NCBI RefSeq assembly: GCF_007992115.1 | Contig: NZ_BJZQ01000003.1 | Coordinates: 124,001 to 188,000, forward strand | DNA length: 64,000 nucleotides | Direction of reading: 5' to 3' | Source of the DNA: Aeromicrobium flavum | GTDB taxonomy: Bacteria > Actinomycetota > Actinomycetes > Propionibacteriales > Nocardioidaceae | In this document: piece by piece, positions 1 through 8,927 of the stretch | How the letters are laid out: each line of letters begins with the position of its first letter | How positions within the stretch are numbered: position 1 is the stretch's first letter | Notes under the pieces: generated by a model | Databases searched by the model: none | Seen by the model: only the letters and a program-made list of their open reading frames with translations | Told to the model about the DNA's origin: nothing | Translations under genes and position numbers: made by a program

Positions 1-64
1 TCGGCTTCCGCCCGCGAGGGGAGGGTGCGGCCGCGGGCGGAGCGGTGCGCAGATTCTCGGACAC
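1..64 (-). CDS. Possible N-terminus of a leftward gene cut by the window edge
   Basis: A GTG at 64 opens a leftward frame with no stop before the edge, giving 21 residues ending in the basic stretch PRGRKP. A TAGAAT hexamer (73-78 on the plus strand as attcta) lies eight bases upstream, close to the leaderless promoter layout seen elsewhere here. A regulator divergent from the MFS exporter would be a common arrangement, and TetR proteins often begin with a similar basic tail. Too little is present to name a family, so this is a positional guess. Confidence 0.35.
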   Translation of the reverse strand, partial: MSENLRTAPPAAAPSPRGRKP

Positions 65-121
65 GAGGACCGATTCTAGGCGGTCGGGCCTCGTGCCGGC
101 GTCGCGCGGGCGGGCCGCGTC

Positions 122-133
122 TAGGCTGCTCCG
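122..133 (+). promoter_or_regulatory. Leaderless -10 element of the MFS gene
   Basis: TAGGCT at 122-127 is followed by exactly six bases and then GTG 134. The spacing places the transcription start on the start codon. No Shine-Dalgarno sequence is present. Confidence 0.6.
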
Positions 134-1399
134 GTGCGGAAGCTGCTCACCGACGTGCGCCCCCTGAGGGCGTCCGCCGCCTACCGGCGGCTCTGGATCG
201 GACAGGCCGTCTCCGGCTTCGGTCAGCAGATGTCGGTCGTCGCGATCGCGTGGGAGGTCTGGCTGCTCACCGAGTCGTCGTTCTCGGTCGGCCTCGTCGG
301 GCTCGCGGGGCTGGTGCCGCTCGTGATCGGCGGGCTCTACGGCGGTGCCCTCGTCGACGCCTTCGACCGCCGCACGGTCGCCCTCCTGTCGGCGCTCGGG
401 CTGTGGCTGTCGTCGATCGCGCTGGTGGCGCACAGCGTGGCGGGCCTGGAGTCGGTCGGGTTCCTCTACGGCGTCGTCGCCGTGCAGGCGCTGTTCTTCG
501 CCGTGAACAACCCGGCGCGCGCCGCGATGCTGCCGCAGCTCCTGCCGGGCCACCTGCTCCCGGCCGCGAACGCGCTCGGCATGGCGGCGACCAACCTGTC
601 GTTCACCGTCGGGCCGCTGCTCGGCGGCGCCCTCATCGCGTGGCGCGGCGTCGAGGCCGCGTACGTCGTCGACGTGCTGCTCTACGTGGCGGCGCTGTAC
701 TCGGTGCTACGGCTCCCGGCGCTCCCGCCGGCGACGCCGATGCCGGTGCCGGGGCTGAAGTCCGTCATCGACGGGCTGCGCTTCCTGCGCACCGCGCCGA
801 ACATCGCCATGTCCTTCGTCGTCGACCTGTGCGCGATGGTGTTCGCCCAGCCCCGCGCCCTGTTCCCGGCGCTGGCCGCCACCGTCTACGCCACCTCGAA
901 CGGCGCGGACGCGGGGGCCTCGTCCCTGGGCCTGCTCCAGGCGTCACCGGCGATCGGCTCGCTGGCGGCGTTCGTGGTGTCGGGCTGGGTCAGTCGCGTC
1001 CATCGTCACGGCATCGCCATCGTGGTGGCGATCGTGGTCTACGGCGCCAGCGTCGCCGCGGCGGGCTTCTCCGCGGTCGGACTCCCGGGCCTGCTGTGGC
1101 TGGCCGTCGCGTGCCTGGCGCTGTCCGGTGCCGCCGACATGATCAGCGCCGCCTACCGGTCGACGATCCTGCAGACCGCGGCACCCGACGAGATGCGCGG
1201 CCGGATGCAGGGCCTGTTCATCGTGGTCGTCGCCGGAGGTCCCCGGCTCGGCGACTTCGTCATCGGGTCGCTGGCCGAGCTCACGGGCGAGCCGTGGGCC
1301 ATGGTCGTGGGCGGTGGCCTGTGCATCGCGGGCGTGCTGCTCTCGGTGACGCTGCGCCGCCGGTTCCTCACCTACGACGGGCGCCACCCGACGCCCTGA
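134..1399 (+). CDS. MFS transporter, EntS/MFS_3-like exporter
   Basis: This 421-residue protein has about twelve hydrophobic segments and an MFS motif-A-like turn after TM2 (GALVDAFDRRTV, around residue 75). It resembles the EntS/MFS_3 group of small-molecule exporters, which use the proton gradient. The substrate cannot be read from the sequence. GTG 134 is chosen because a TAGGCT hexamer lies exactly six bases upstream, so the message is probably leaderless. It stands alone as a rightward gene and converges on the DUF6270 gene eight bases away, with no clear terminator between them. Confidence 0.8.
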   Translation: MRKLLTDVRPLRASAAYRRLWIGQAVSGFGQQMSVVAIAWEVWLLTESSFSVGLVGLAGLVPLVIGGLYGGALVDAFDRRTVALLSALGLWLSSIALVAHSVAGLESVGFLYGVVAVQALFFAVNNPARAAMLPQLLPGHLLPAANALGMAATNLSFTVGPLLGGALIAWRGVEAAYVVDVLLYVAALYSVLRLPALPPATPMPVPGLKSVIDGLRFLRTAPNIAMSFVVDLCAMVFAQPRALFPALAATVYATSNGADAGASSLGLLQASPAIGSLAAFVVSGWVSRVHRHGIAIVVAIVVYGASVAAAGFSAVGLPGLLWLAVACLALSGAADMISAAYRSTILQTAAPDEMRGRMQGLFIVVVAGGPRLGDFVIGSLAELTGEPWAMVVGGGLCIAGVLLSVTLRRRFLTYDGRHPTP

Positions 1400-1407
1400 C
1401 AGCGGGG

Positions 1408-2133
1408 TCAGCGGGCCCCGTGGGCGCCCATCAGCTCGAGCAGGCGGTCGTTGTAGGCGTTCGTGTAGTGGAACGGGCTGACGCCCCAGCGGTGCTCGCC
1501 CGCCGCGAGGAGCTCGCGGTCGGTGAACTCGTAGAACCCCTCCGGGCCGATGTCCTTCGCCGCGCGCTCGTACAGCCGGTCGAGGTACGCGTTGGCGGTG
1601 GCGATCCGCTCCGGCGTGAACACGGGCGGGAACTCGCCACCACCCTCGACCTCGCTCGCCCAGTAGGCGCGGTTGATCCGCAGGTCGTCCAGGCGGCCGA
1701 GGGCCGACAGCCGCTCCACGAGAGCGGTCCAGCCCTGCTCCCACAGGGCGAACGCGGCCGGGGTGGCGGTGCGGACGACCTCGTCGGCGGAGGCGTCGTA
1801 GCCGGAACTGTTGAACTCGGACGACCGGGTCGCGAGGGCGCCCTCCGCGTTCTGGACGACGTCGAACCGCTCGTCGATGAGGTCGTACACGAGCAGGTCG
1901 TAGCGGCCCTCCTCGAGGGCGCGGGGGAAGGCGTCCGTCAGGTCGAACTCGACCACCTTCCGCTGGAACGCCGAGCCGATCCGCGACAGGTCGACGCCGG
2001 TGAACGGCCGCGGGTCCATCGCGGACGCGAGGGCGCTGCGGGCGAAGTACTCCTCCAGCTCGATCGGCCACGGCTTCTGCTGGCACTCGAAGGCGTCACG
2101 GGTGACGCAGCTGCCGAGGATCATGACGCGCAT
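1408..2133 (-). CDS. DUF6270-type protein, probable surface-polysaccharide accessory gene
   Basis: The 241-residue product opens with MRVMILGSCVTRDAF. The GSCV(S/T)RD signature is typical of DUF6270 proteins, often found in capsule and teichoic-acid loci and resembling block I of SGNH hydrolases. No signal peptide or membrane segment is visible, so it is probably cytoplasmic. ATG 2133 is preferred over GTG 2172 because TACACT sits six bases upstream; the longer form would also overlap the neighbouring stop. It follows two hydrolase-like genes and wecB on the same strand, which suggests a role in modifying an envelope glycan. Its substrate and reaction are unknown. Confidence 0.7.
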   Translation of the reverse strand: MRVMILGSCVTRDAFECQQKPWPIELEEYFARSALASAMDPRPFTGVDLSRIGSAFQRKVVEFDLTDAFPRALEEGRYDLLVYDLIDERFDVVQNAEGALATRSSEFNSSGYDASADEVVRTATPAAFALWEQGWTALVERLSALGRLDDLRINRAYWASEVEGGGEFPPVFTPERIATANAYLDRLYERAAKDIGPEGFYEFTDRELLAAGEHRWGVSPFHYTNAYNDRLLELMGAHGAR

Positions 2134-2145
2134 CGAAGGAGTGTA
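2134..2145 (-). promoter_or_regulatory. Leaderless -10 element of the DUF6270 gene
   Basis: Read on the minus strand, TACACT (2145-2140) is followed by six bases and ATG 2133. It decides the start and implies a promoter inside the four-gene group. Confidence 0.6.
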
Positions 2146-2168
2146 GGCGCTCCGGCCCGGTCCGTGGG

Positions 2169-2921
2169 TCACGGCGCGACGAGCAGTCGCTCCTCGATCA
2201 GCGCCCGGGCCGAGGCCAGGCTCAGCGGCCCGTGGCCGAGGGCCTCGTCGACGATCCGGAGCTCGTGCCTGCCCTCACGCGGGACGTCCTCCTGTCGGCA
2301 CACCCACTCGTGGAGCTCGAGCTGGTCGCGATAGCTGTGGTCCAGGACGTTGCTGACGATCACATAGGGAGGCACGCGACCAGCCGCGAGGAAGCGTGCT
2401 TCGACGCTCACCTGGTGGGGATGGCGGGTGCGATGGCTCTCGAGGTCGTCGCCCAGGATGTGGGTCTCGACCGCGACCTTCGCGCTGCCCAGCCAGCGGG
2501 CGAAGTCGATTTGCGGCACCTCGGCGATGGCGGTGGTGCGCGGTAGCGCCGCCGCCAGGGCCAGCGCCCCGAACCCGCCCAGCGACGAGCCGTACGCCAC
2601 GACGCGGTCGACCTGGAGCCGGTCGACGATCGGGGTGATCGCCGCCGCGATCGCCGTGATCACGTCGGCCTCGGCATGCATGTACCAGGCTCCGCGCAGC
2701 GACTCGTGGCTGCCCATGGCCGGGTCGGCGATCGCCATGACGTGCGCGTGCGGGAAGTGGTCGGCCCACTGCCAGCGCGCGTACGCCGGGTGGCGGTGGG
2801 CGGTGTCGCCGCCCACGGCGCTCGGCATCAGCACGAGCAGGGTGCTCGCCGAGTCGCGCTCGACGAACCGGGTGTGCAGCGGCAGTCCGTCGATGCCGAT
2901 GTCGATCTGGGAGTCGATCAT
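2169..2921 (-). CDS. Alpha/beta-hydrolase-like protein
   Basis: The 250-residue form from ATG 2921 begins MIDSQIDIGIDGLPL and carries a nucleophile elbow, GSSLGGFGA, near residue 105, followed by helices typical of the alpha/beta-hydrolase fold. A conserved late histidine is plausible in EALGHGP near the C-terminus. The arrangement recalls Asp2-like proteins from glycan loci, but that is inference. An in-frame ATG at 3041 would add 40 arginine-rich residues that do not look like family sequence, so the shorter start is preferred, although no good ribosome site or -10 was found. It lies between a second hydrolase-like gene and the DUF6270 gene. Confidence 0.65.
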   Translation of the reverse strand: MIDSQIDIGIDGLPLHTRFVERDSASTLLVLMPSAVGGDTAHRHPAYARWQWADHFPHAHVMAIADPAMGSHESLRGAWYMHAEADVITAIAAAITPIVDRLQVDRVVAYGSSLGGFGALALAAALPRTTAIAEVPQIDFARWLGSAKVAVETHILGDDLESHRTRHPHQVSVEARFLAAGRVPPYVIVSNVLDHSYRDQLELHEWVCRQEDVPREGRHELRIVDEALGHGPLSLASARALIEERLLVAP

Positions 2922-3062
2922 GCGGGTGCACCGGGCACGGAAGCACGCCGTGCGTCGTCGGACAGGGGGAGAGCACCCATGCGGAATCCTGGTACGTCTG
3001 GAGAGGTCGGGGGATGACGCCCGGTGGGCATCGGCACCCATGCTCGCACAGGCGCGTCGTGG

Positions 3063-4622
3063 TCAGGACGGTGTCGGGCCCGAAGAGTCCGGGGTCTCGG
3101 CCAGGAGCGCCGCCAGGCTCGAGTTTGGACGGTGGCCGGACACGAAGTCGCGCACCTGTGCCCACGTCGCCCGGTCGGATCGCTCGTCCTGCGGACCCTC
3201 GCCGTCGGACGGCGCGGAGAGGAGCGCGGCGATGCGTGACGAGGCGGTGTCCCAGAGCTCCGTCGATCCGAACCCGGGAGCGAACTGGACGGCGACGTGG
3301 AGCAGCGCCAGGGCGCCGCGCAGGGTGTCGTCGTCCATCAGCCGCTCAACGTCCCGGAACAGGGCCGCGAGGACGTCGCGGAGGTGGTCCAGGTCGTCGA
3401 CGCCGTGGTGGCGGCTCGCCTTGAGGTACAGCAGGGTCGCGATGACGCGCGCGGCCGGCGCGTGGGCGTCGGCCTCGGTGAGCTCGACGAGGCTCACCAT
3501 CGCCCGCCGGGCGTCCGTGAGAGCCTCCTCGTCACCCGCGAGGGCTCGCTCCGCGAGCTGGCCCACGGTGTCGAGCGGGGTCTCGTTCGCGTCGGTCCCG
3601 TCGTCGAGCGGCGCGGACGGCGAGGCGGTGAACGGGTCGACCTCGGTGGCCAGGGCGGCCGCGGCCGCGAGGAGGGGCGTGGTGTCGCGGGCGATGGTCA
3701 GGAGGTCGACGTCCGAGGTCGAGCTGAGGGCGGCGAGGAGCTGCCGGAGCACGGCCTTCGGGGGCGGGGCATGGCCCTGGCCCCAGTGGGAGACGACCGT
3801 CACGAGGTGGTCACCGATCTCGCTGACGACCTCCTCCTCCAGGCGCTCCAGGTCGACCTCGGGATCGAGCACGGTCAGCATCGGGGCGAGGTGCGTCCGG
3901 AAGTGCCAGTCGGTGCGCTCCTGCAGGACGATCGCCGTCCCGCGGAACTCCGTCGTCGTGCTCGCGTGGGTGAGGTTGAAGCCGCGGACGTTCGTGAAGG
4001 CGAACCCCGGGACGAAGCCGGCGACGCGCCGGAACGTGTCGACCGGCTCCGGTGCGTACCGATCGACGTTGGTCTGGGGGTTCCACACCAGCGCCACGCA
4101 CGTGTCGATGTCGCGGGCCACACGCAGGGCTGCGTAACCGCCTCCGGAGCCGCCCCACGCGACCACCCGGGGCGCGTTCGACACGCGGGCGAGGTGGTCG
4201 ACGACGGCGACCGTGACCGGGTGGACGCCCAGCCACGCCGGCCCGATGTGCCAGCCGAGGGTCACGGTGTCGTCGAGGCTCAGGACGGGGTCCGAGAGGA
4301 CGAAGAGCGAGGCGTCCAGGTCCGACGACACGCCGAGACCAGTGATCACGGGCAGGTCGTTCTCGCGCCGCGGCGCGTTGCCGTGGAAGTGCGCGACCAG
4401 CGGCGTGCCGGGCCGGACCCGGACGTAGAACTCGTAGGTCAGGGTGCCTGTCTCGCTGGTCAGCTCGAAGGCGTGCACCCCGTCCTTCGGGGCGTCGTTC
4501 GCCAGGAACGACTCGAGGTCGGGCCAGACGTAGGTGTGGCTGCCCCAGTGGGAGTCGCGGAACGCGGTGGCCGGGGGGTGGATCGCAGCGTCGCTTCCCG
4601 TCGTCACGAGGTCACGCTCCAC
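3063..4622 (-). CDS. Large alpha/beta-hydrolase-fold protein of unknown role
   Basis: This 519-residue protein starts at GTG 4622, overlapping the end of wecB by 11 bases, so the two are probably translated together. The first 300 residues look like an alpha/beta hydrolase, with a nucleophile-elbow sequence GGSGGGYAAL near residue 160 and an HFHGN oxyanion-type motif upstream. The last 200 residues are helical and acidic and match no domain I can name. There is no signal peptide. With wecB, a second hydrolase and DUF6270 it forms a putative envelope-glycan group. A transfer or esterase role on a polymer is a guess. Confidence 0.65.
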   Translation of the reverse strand: MERDLVTTGSDAAIHPPATAFRDSHWGSHTYVWPDLESFLANDAPKDGVHAFELTSETGTLTYEFYVRVRPGTPLVAHFHGNAPRRENDLPVITGLGVSSDLDASLFVLSDPVLSLDDTVTLGWHIGPAWLGVHPVTVAVVDHLARVSNAPRVVAWGGSGGGYAALRVARDIDTCVALVWNPQTNVDRYAPEPVDTFRRVAGFVPGFAFTNVRGFNLTHASTTTEFRGTAIVLQERTDWHFRTHLAPMLTVLDPEVDLERLEEEVVSEIGDHLVTVVSHWGQGHAPPPKAVLRQLLAALSSTSDVDLLTIARDTTPLLAAAAALATEVDPFTASPSAPLDDGTDANETPLDTVGQLAERALAGDEEALTDARRAMVSLVELTEADAHAPAARVIATLLYLKASRHHGVDDLDHLRDVLAALFRDVERLMDDDTLRGALALLHVAVQFAPGFGSTELWDTASSRIAALLSAPSDGEGPQDERSDRATWAQVRDFVSGHRPNSSLAALLAETPDSSGPTPS

Positions 4623-5799
4623 CGTGGTCCGCCGGACGGTCGTCGGAGCGGCGGGGCTCGAAGTCGGCGATCCGCTCGCCGACGCCCAGCAGCTGGGCGA
4701 TCGCCGCCACGGAGCGCGCGGACGCCTTCCCGTCGCCGTACGGGTTGACGGCGTTGGCCATCGCCGCGTAGGCCTTGGGGTCCTCGAGCAGGTGGTTGGC
4801 CTCGAACACGATGCGGTCGTAGTCGGTGCCGACGAGCCGCACGGTGCCGGCGTCCACCGCCTCGGGGCGCTCGGTGTTCTCGCGCATGACGAGCACCGGC
4901 TTGCCGAGGCTGGGAGCCTCCTCCTGCACGCCGCCGGAGTCGGTCAGCACGATGCGCGCGGCAGCCATGACCTTCGTAAACTCCGCATAGGGCAGCGGCT
5001 CGGTGACGATGACGTTGTCGAGGCCGGCCAGGTGCGGCAGCACCGCCTCGCGCACGATCGGATTGCGGTGCACGGGAAGGATGACGATGTGGTCCGGGTG
5101 CTGCTTCGCGATGTCCGCGAGGGCCCGGCCGATGGCTTCCATGCTGTCGCCGATGTTCTCGCGCCGGTGGGTGGTGGCGAGGATGATCGGGCGTCCGCTC
5201 CCGACCGCCTCCGCGACGGCCGGATCGCTCGGGACGGTGTCCCAGGTGGAGGCCTCGAGCAGCGCGTCGATGACGGTGTTCCCGGTGACGACGATCGTCG
5301 ACGGGTCGACCGACTCGTGGAAGAGGTTGTCGCGCGAGCCGCTCGTGGGGGCGAGGTGCAGCTTCGCCACCTGGCTGATGAGCTTGCGGTTCGCCTCCTC
5401 GGGGAAGGGCGAGTCGATGTTGCCGGTGCGGAGCCCGGCCTCGAGGTGCACGACCGTCACCTGGCGGTTGAAGGCGGCGATCGCGGCGGCCATGGCCGTC
5501 GAGGTGTCGCCCTGCACGATCACGACGTCGGGCTGCTCCTCGACGATCAGCTCGTCGATGCCGGCGATCGCGCGCGAGACGATGGCGTTGAGGGCCTGGC
5601 CCGGCTTCATCAGGTCGAGGTCGTGCTTGGGGGTGATGCCGAACATGGCGTTCACCTGGTCGAGCATCTCGCGGTGCTGGCCCGTGACGACGGGGACCGA
5701 CTCGAACCGCTCGTCCTGGTCGAGCGCCTCGATGACGGTGGCCACCTTGATCGCCTCCGGTCGCGTGCCGTAGACGGTCATCACCTTGTGCTGGGGCAT
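4612..5799 (-). CDS. wecB: UDP-N-acetylglucosamine 2-epimerase, non-hydrolysing
   Basis: This 395-residue enzyme interconverts UDP-GlcNAc and UDP-ManNAc, supplying ManNAc units for cell-surface polymers. Family signatures appear in order: GTRPEAIK near residue 11, QGDTSTAM near 97, HLEAGLRTG near 118, EEANRKL, THRRENIG, and the UDP-binding stretch TDSGGVQEEAPSLGKP followed by NTERPEA. Length is normal. ATG 5799 follows a GGAGC ribosome site. It heads a leftward group with two hydrolase-like genes and the DUF6270 gene. A free-standing wecB next to such genes suggests wall teichoic acid or capsule chemistry, but no glycosyltransferase is present in this window. Confidence 0.93.
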   Translation of the reverse strand: MPQHKVMTVYGTRPEAIKVATVIEALDQDERFESVPVVTGQHREMLDQVNAMFGITPKHDLDLMKPGQALNAIVSRAIAGIDELIVEEQPDVVIVQGDTSTAMAAAIAAFNRQVTVVHLEAGLRTGNIDSPFPEEANRKLISQVAKLHLAPTSGSRDNLFHESVDPSTIVVTGNTVIDALLEASTWDTVPSDPAVAEAVGSGRPIILATTHRRENIGDSMEAIGRALADIAKQHPDHIVILPVHRNPIVREAVLPHLAGLDNVIVTEPLPYAEFTKVMAAARIVLTDSGGVQEEAPSLGKPVLVMRENTERPEAVDAGTVRLVGTDYDRIVFEANHLLEDPKAYAAMANAVNPYGDGKASARSVAAIAQLLGVGERIADFEPRRSDDRPADHGGA

Positions 5800-5969
5800 G
5801 TTGCTCCGATCGATCGGTCGGTGGGTCCGCCGCAGGGGCGGAGGGGATGCGCTCGCGGGGTGCAGCGTCGTCCGTGCGCCCTCGCCGGGGGCCGCGCAGG
5901 ATGCCGCGACGGCCGAGCCCTCAGGAGATCCCCGCGGGGTGCGAATGACGGAACGAGGCTCGGAGGCAT

Positions 5970-5998
5970 CCCCTCCATGATCCCACAGGTCGGAGGGG
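5970..5998. terminator. Inverted repeat upstream of wecB
   Basis: CCCCTCC (5970-5976) and GGAGGGG (5992-5998) are perfect arms around a 15-base loop. It lies 24 bases past the stop of the leftward hot-dog gene, within the 223-base gap before wecB. It could be a terminator or a leader structure. Otherwise that gap holds only GC-rich sequence and the self-complementary run gatcgatc near 5809. Confidence 0.35.
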
Positions 5999-6022
5999 GC
6001 GCCGTCCCGCGCCGCGGGCCGG

Positions 6023-6742
6023 TCAGCCGCCGAAGGTCGCGAGGTCGATCTGGATCCAGACCTGCTCGGCTCGGCCGACGAGCTCGCCCTCGGGCGTGTA
6101 GAGCGCCGTGCCGGTGAGGAACTTGCGTCCGTCGCGCTGCGCGAGCTGCCCGACGGCGTGATAGGTCCGGCCGACGACCGGCGCGGCGTAGACCTCGGCG
6201 GTCATCGTCCCCAGCACCATCGGCTGCGCCGAGAAGTCCGCGGCCCAGCCGCCCGGGCAGTCCAGCGCGGCCCACGCCACGGGTGTCCCGACCGTGCCGT
6301 CCGGCTCGCCGAACGCCTCGTGCACCTGCCACGGTGCCGCCGTCAGGTCGTCGCCGACCGGCCCGCTGAAGATCCGCAGGCCGTCGCCGTCGCCGCGCGC
6401 GGTGCCGCACGTGAAGCACTGGTCGAACGGGTGCGTCGTGAAGCCGGGGTACGCCGCCAGCCCGGCGCGGACGGTCTCGGCGTCCACGAACGGAGGGGCC
6501 TCACGGGTGAAGGATCCCGACGTGGCCGTGCCGACGACGGCCCCGCCGTGGGTGAGCAGGCGCGTCTCGTCGGCGTCGTGCTCCCAGGCCAGCGGGGTGT
6601 CGAGCGGCGGGGGCATGCGCAGTCGCGACGTCGCCGGTCCCTCGTGGCCCTGCCCCAGGCGGGAGGCGGCGACCAGGCCGCACACCCATCCGCCGTTGCC
6701 GGAGTCGGGCGGGCCGTTGAACTGATGGGGGATCGTGACCAT
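6023..6742 (-). CDS. Hot-dog-fold thioesterase-like protein
   Basis: The 239-residue product has two hot-dog-like halves. A central HPFDQCFTCGTAR (around residue 107) resembles a motif seen in actinobacterial proteins of the acyl-CoA thioesterase superfamily. The second half contains the long-helix region PVAWAALDCPGGWAA and a final strand pair ending near LVGRAEQVWIQIDL. It is soluble, and its acyl substrate is unknown. ATG 6742 is supported by TAGCGT six bases upstream, so the message is probably leaderless and starts in the 15-base gap after the photolyase stop. I am fairly sure of the fold and unsure of the activity. Confidence 0.6.
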   Translation of the reverse strand: MVTIPHQFNGPPDSGNGGWVCGLVAASRLGQGHEGPATSRLRMPPPLDTPLAWEHDADETRLLTHGGAVVGTATSGSFTREAPPFVDAETVRAGLAAYPGFTTHPFDQCFTCGTARGDGDGLRIFSGPVGDDLTAAPWQVHEAFGEPDGTVGTPVAWAALDCPGGWAADFSAQPMVLGTMTAEVYAAPVVGRTYHAVGQLAQRDGRKFLTGTALYTPEGELVGRAEQVWIQIDLATFGG

Positions 6743-6754
6743 GAGCCGACGCTA
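6743..6754 (-). promoter_or_regulatory. Leaderless -10 element of the hot-dog gene
   Basis: On the minus strand TAGCGT (6754-6749) precedes ATG 6742 by six bases. It lies wholly in the gap after the photolyase stop codon. Confidence 0.55.
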
Positions 6755-6757
6755 TCC

Positions 6758-8095
6758 TCACATCGCGTCGTGCCGGCGCAGGGCCTCGAGGCGCTCCTGC
6801 GCGTGGTCGACCAGCGGCGGGGGATAGTCGGCGGGCGGGTCGTCCAGGGTCCACGGCTCGTGCACCTTCGGGCCCTCGACGCCGCGCAGCTCGGGCACCC
6901 AGCGCCGGATGTACGTCCCGTCCGGGTCCAGACGGCGGCCCTGGCCCACGGGGTTGAAGACGCGAAAGTACGGCGCGGCGTCGGTGCCGCAGCCCGCGAC
7001 CCACTGCCAGCCGTGCTGGTTGTTGGCCAGGTCGGCGTCGACGAGTCGCTCGAGGAACCAGCGCGCGCCGTGCGTCCACTCCAGGTGCAGGTCCTTGACC
7101 AGGAAGGAGGCGACGGCCATGCGCAGCCGGTTGTGCATCCAGCCCTGCGCGAGCAGCTGCCGCATCCCGGCATCGATGAACGGGAACCCGGTGCGGCCCT
7201 GCTTCCAGGCCTCGAAGTCGCCGGCGGGCTCGTCGTACTGCATCCGCTCGTAGGCGCGGTGGTAGTAGCCGTACGCCGAGTCGGGGCGCTCGTGCAGGAT
7301 GTCGGCGTAGAACTCGCGGAAGGCCAACTGGCGCTCGTAGGCGCGGGCCCCGTCGGACGATCGCTGCGCCAGGTCGGCCAGCAGCGTGCGCGGGTGGACG
7401 GTGCCCCACTTCAGGTGCACCGACATCCGTGACGTGGTGTCGAGGTCGGGCCGGTCGCGCTCCTCGGCGTAGTCGTCGACGTGGTCGCCGAGCCAGGCGC
7501 GCCAGTGCTCGAGGGCCGCCACCTCCCCGGCGGCCGGGAGGTCGACGCCGTCGGGGGCGTCCGTGGAGGGGAGGGGCGCCGACGCGCCGGGCCGGACCCA
7601 CGGCACGGTCGTCGGGTCGACGGGCCGCAGCGGCCGCTCGGCGCCGTGACCCTGCCACGCCCTGAACCACGGGGTGAAGACCTTGTACCCGGTGCCGTCG
7701 CCCTTGCGGACCGTCCCGGGGGCCACCGCGTAGCCCGACCCCGAGGCCACGAGCGGCACGTCGAGCGCCTCGGCGACCTTCGCGTCGCGGCGCATCGCGT
7801 ACGGCGTGTGACCGGCGGTGACGTGCACGCTGTCGGCCCCGGTCTCGCGCACGATCCGCGGCACCTCGACCTCCGGGCGTCCCCGCACGACGTGCAGGCC
7901 GCCGATGCGGTCGTCGAAGTCGGCCAGCAGGCGGGCGAGGTGGGCGCCGCGGACGGCCAGGGCGTCGAGGTCGAAGTGGTCGTCCAGGACGAAGAGCGGG
8001 ACGACGCCGTCGGACCCGGCGGCGACGGCGGCCCGCAGCGCCGGGTGGTCGTGGAGGCGCAGGTCGGCGCGGAACCACATCAGCGCGACGGACAT
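6758..8095 (-). CDS. phr: Deoxyribodipyrimidine photolyase / cryptochrome family
   Basis: This 445-residue flavoprotein is predicted to split UV-induced pyrimidine dimers using blue light. The N-terminal Rossmann antenna domain starts WFRADLRLHDHPAL. The C-terminal FAD domain carries the family's conserved runs, including TGFPFIDAGMRQL, WMHNRLRMAVASFLVK, NNQHGWQWVAGCGTD and PYFRVFNP. Length matches class I CPD photolyases. ATG 8095 is chosen because the antenna domain begins there; a GGAGAGGA run and a GAGGAT hexamer lie just upstream. It is divergent from ideR. A cryptochrome role cannot be excluded from sequence alone. Confidence 0.92.
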   Translation of the reverse strand: MSVALMWFRADLRLHDHPALRAAVAAGSDGVVPLFVLDDHFDLDALAVRGAHLARLLADFDDRIGGLHVVRGRPEVEVPRIVRETGADSVHVTAGHTPYAMRRDAKVAEALDVPLVASGSGYAVAPGTVRKGDGTGYKVFTPWFRAWQGHGAERPLRPVDPTTVPWVRPGASAPLPSTDAPDGVDLPAAGEVAALEHWRAWLGDHVDDYAEERDRPDLDTTSRMSVHLKWGTVHPRTLLADLAQRSSDGARAYERQLAFREFYADILHERPDSAYGYYHRAYERMQYDEPAGDFEAWKQGRTGFPFIDAGMRQLLAQGWMHNRLRMAVASFLVKDLHLEWTHGARWFLERLVDADLANNQHGWQWVAGCGTDAAPYFRVFNPVGQGRRLDPDGTYIRRWVPELRGVEGPKVHEPWTLDDPPADYPPPLVDHAQERLEALRRHDAM

Positions 8096-8173
8096 GCGTG
8101 CATCCTCTCCCGCCCGGCAGCGGCCCGCAGGTCGACGGCCCTGACCTTGGTCGCCGCATGGAACAATGGCCGC

Positions 8174-8860
8174 GTGAGCGAGCTCATCGACACCACCGAG
8201 ATGTACCTGAGGACCATCTTCGAGCTGGAGGAGGAGGGGATCATCCCGCTGCGCGCGCGGATCGCCGAACGCCTCCACCAGAGTGGCCCGACGGTCAGCC
8301 AGACGGTGGCGCGCATGGAGCGCGACGGCCTGCTGACGGTCGAGGGCGACCGCCACCTCGAGCTGTCCGAGCGCGGCCGGTCGCTGGCCATCCGCGTGAT
8401 GCGCAAGCACCGCCTGGCCGAGCGCCTGCTCACCGACGTCATCGGGCTCGAGATCGAGTACGTGCACGAAGAGGCCTGTCGCTGGGAGCACGTCATGTCC
8501 GAGCAGGTCGAGAAGCGCCTCGTCGCGCTGCTGGGCCACCCCACCGAGTCGCCGTACGGCAACCCGATCCCGGGCCTGGGCGAGCTGGGCGAGGACGAGA
8601 TCCCCGCCGAGTTCCTCGACGGGGTCGAGTCCCTGCTGACCGCGTCCGTCGGCGACGAGCCGGTCCGCGTCGTGGTGCGCCGCATCGCCGAGGAGCTGCA
8701 GAAGGACACCGAGGTCATGTCGGTGCTGCGCCGCGTCGGCGCGCTGCCCGGCAACGACGTGCTCGTGTCCCGCGGCCACGACGGGCTCGTCGTCGCGCGC
8801 CAGTCCGAGACCGCCGAGATCGACGCCGAGGCCGCCGCTCACATCTTCGTCTCCCGCTGA
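8174..8860 (+). CDS. ideR: Iron-dependent repressor IdeR (DtxR family)
   Basis: This 228-residue repressor binds DNA when loaded with ferrous iron and controls iron uptake and storage genes. An N-terminal winged helix (1-70) is followed by the dimerisation and metal domain and an SH3-like tail. All ligands match mycobacterial IdeR numbering: Met10, Cys102, Glu105 and His106 for one site, and His79, Glu83 and His98 for the other. GTG 8174 is chosen because it gives this exact numbering; the six-base-spaced hexamer is AACAAT, a weak -10. No IdeR box was recognised in this window, so its targets lie elsewhere. Confidence 0.93.
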   Translation: MSELIDTTEMYLRTIFELEEEGIIPLRARIAERLHQSGPTVSQTVARMERDGLLTVEGDRHLELSERGRSLAIRVMRKHRLAERLLTDVIGLEIEYVHEEACRWEHVMSEQVEKRLVALLGHPTESPYGNPIPGLGELGEDEIPAEFLDGVESLLTASVGDEPVRVVVRRIAEELQKDTEVMSVLRRVGALPGNDVLVSRGHDGLVVARQSETAEIDAEAAAHIFVSR

Positions 8861-8927
8861 GGCCTCCGATGGCCCCGGCTGCGCCGACCCCGGCGGACGG
8901 TTGGTCCGGGGCTGGCAGGATGGCGCC

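Noticed and set aside
2922..3041. Forty-residue N-terminal extension of the 2169 hydrolase-like gene
   Set aside because: The extension is arginine-rich, lacks family sequence, and no ribosome site or -10 supports ATG 3041.
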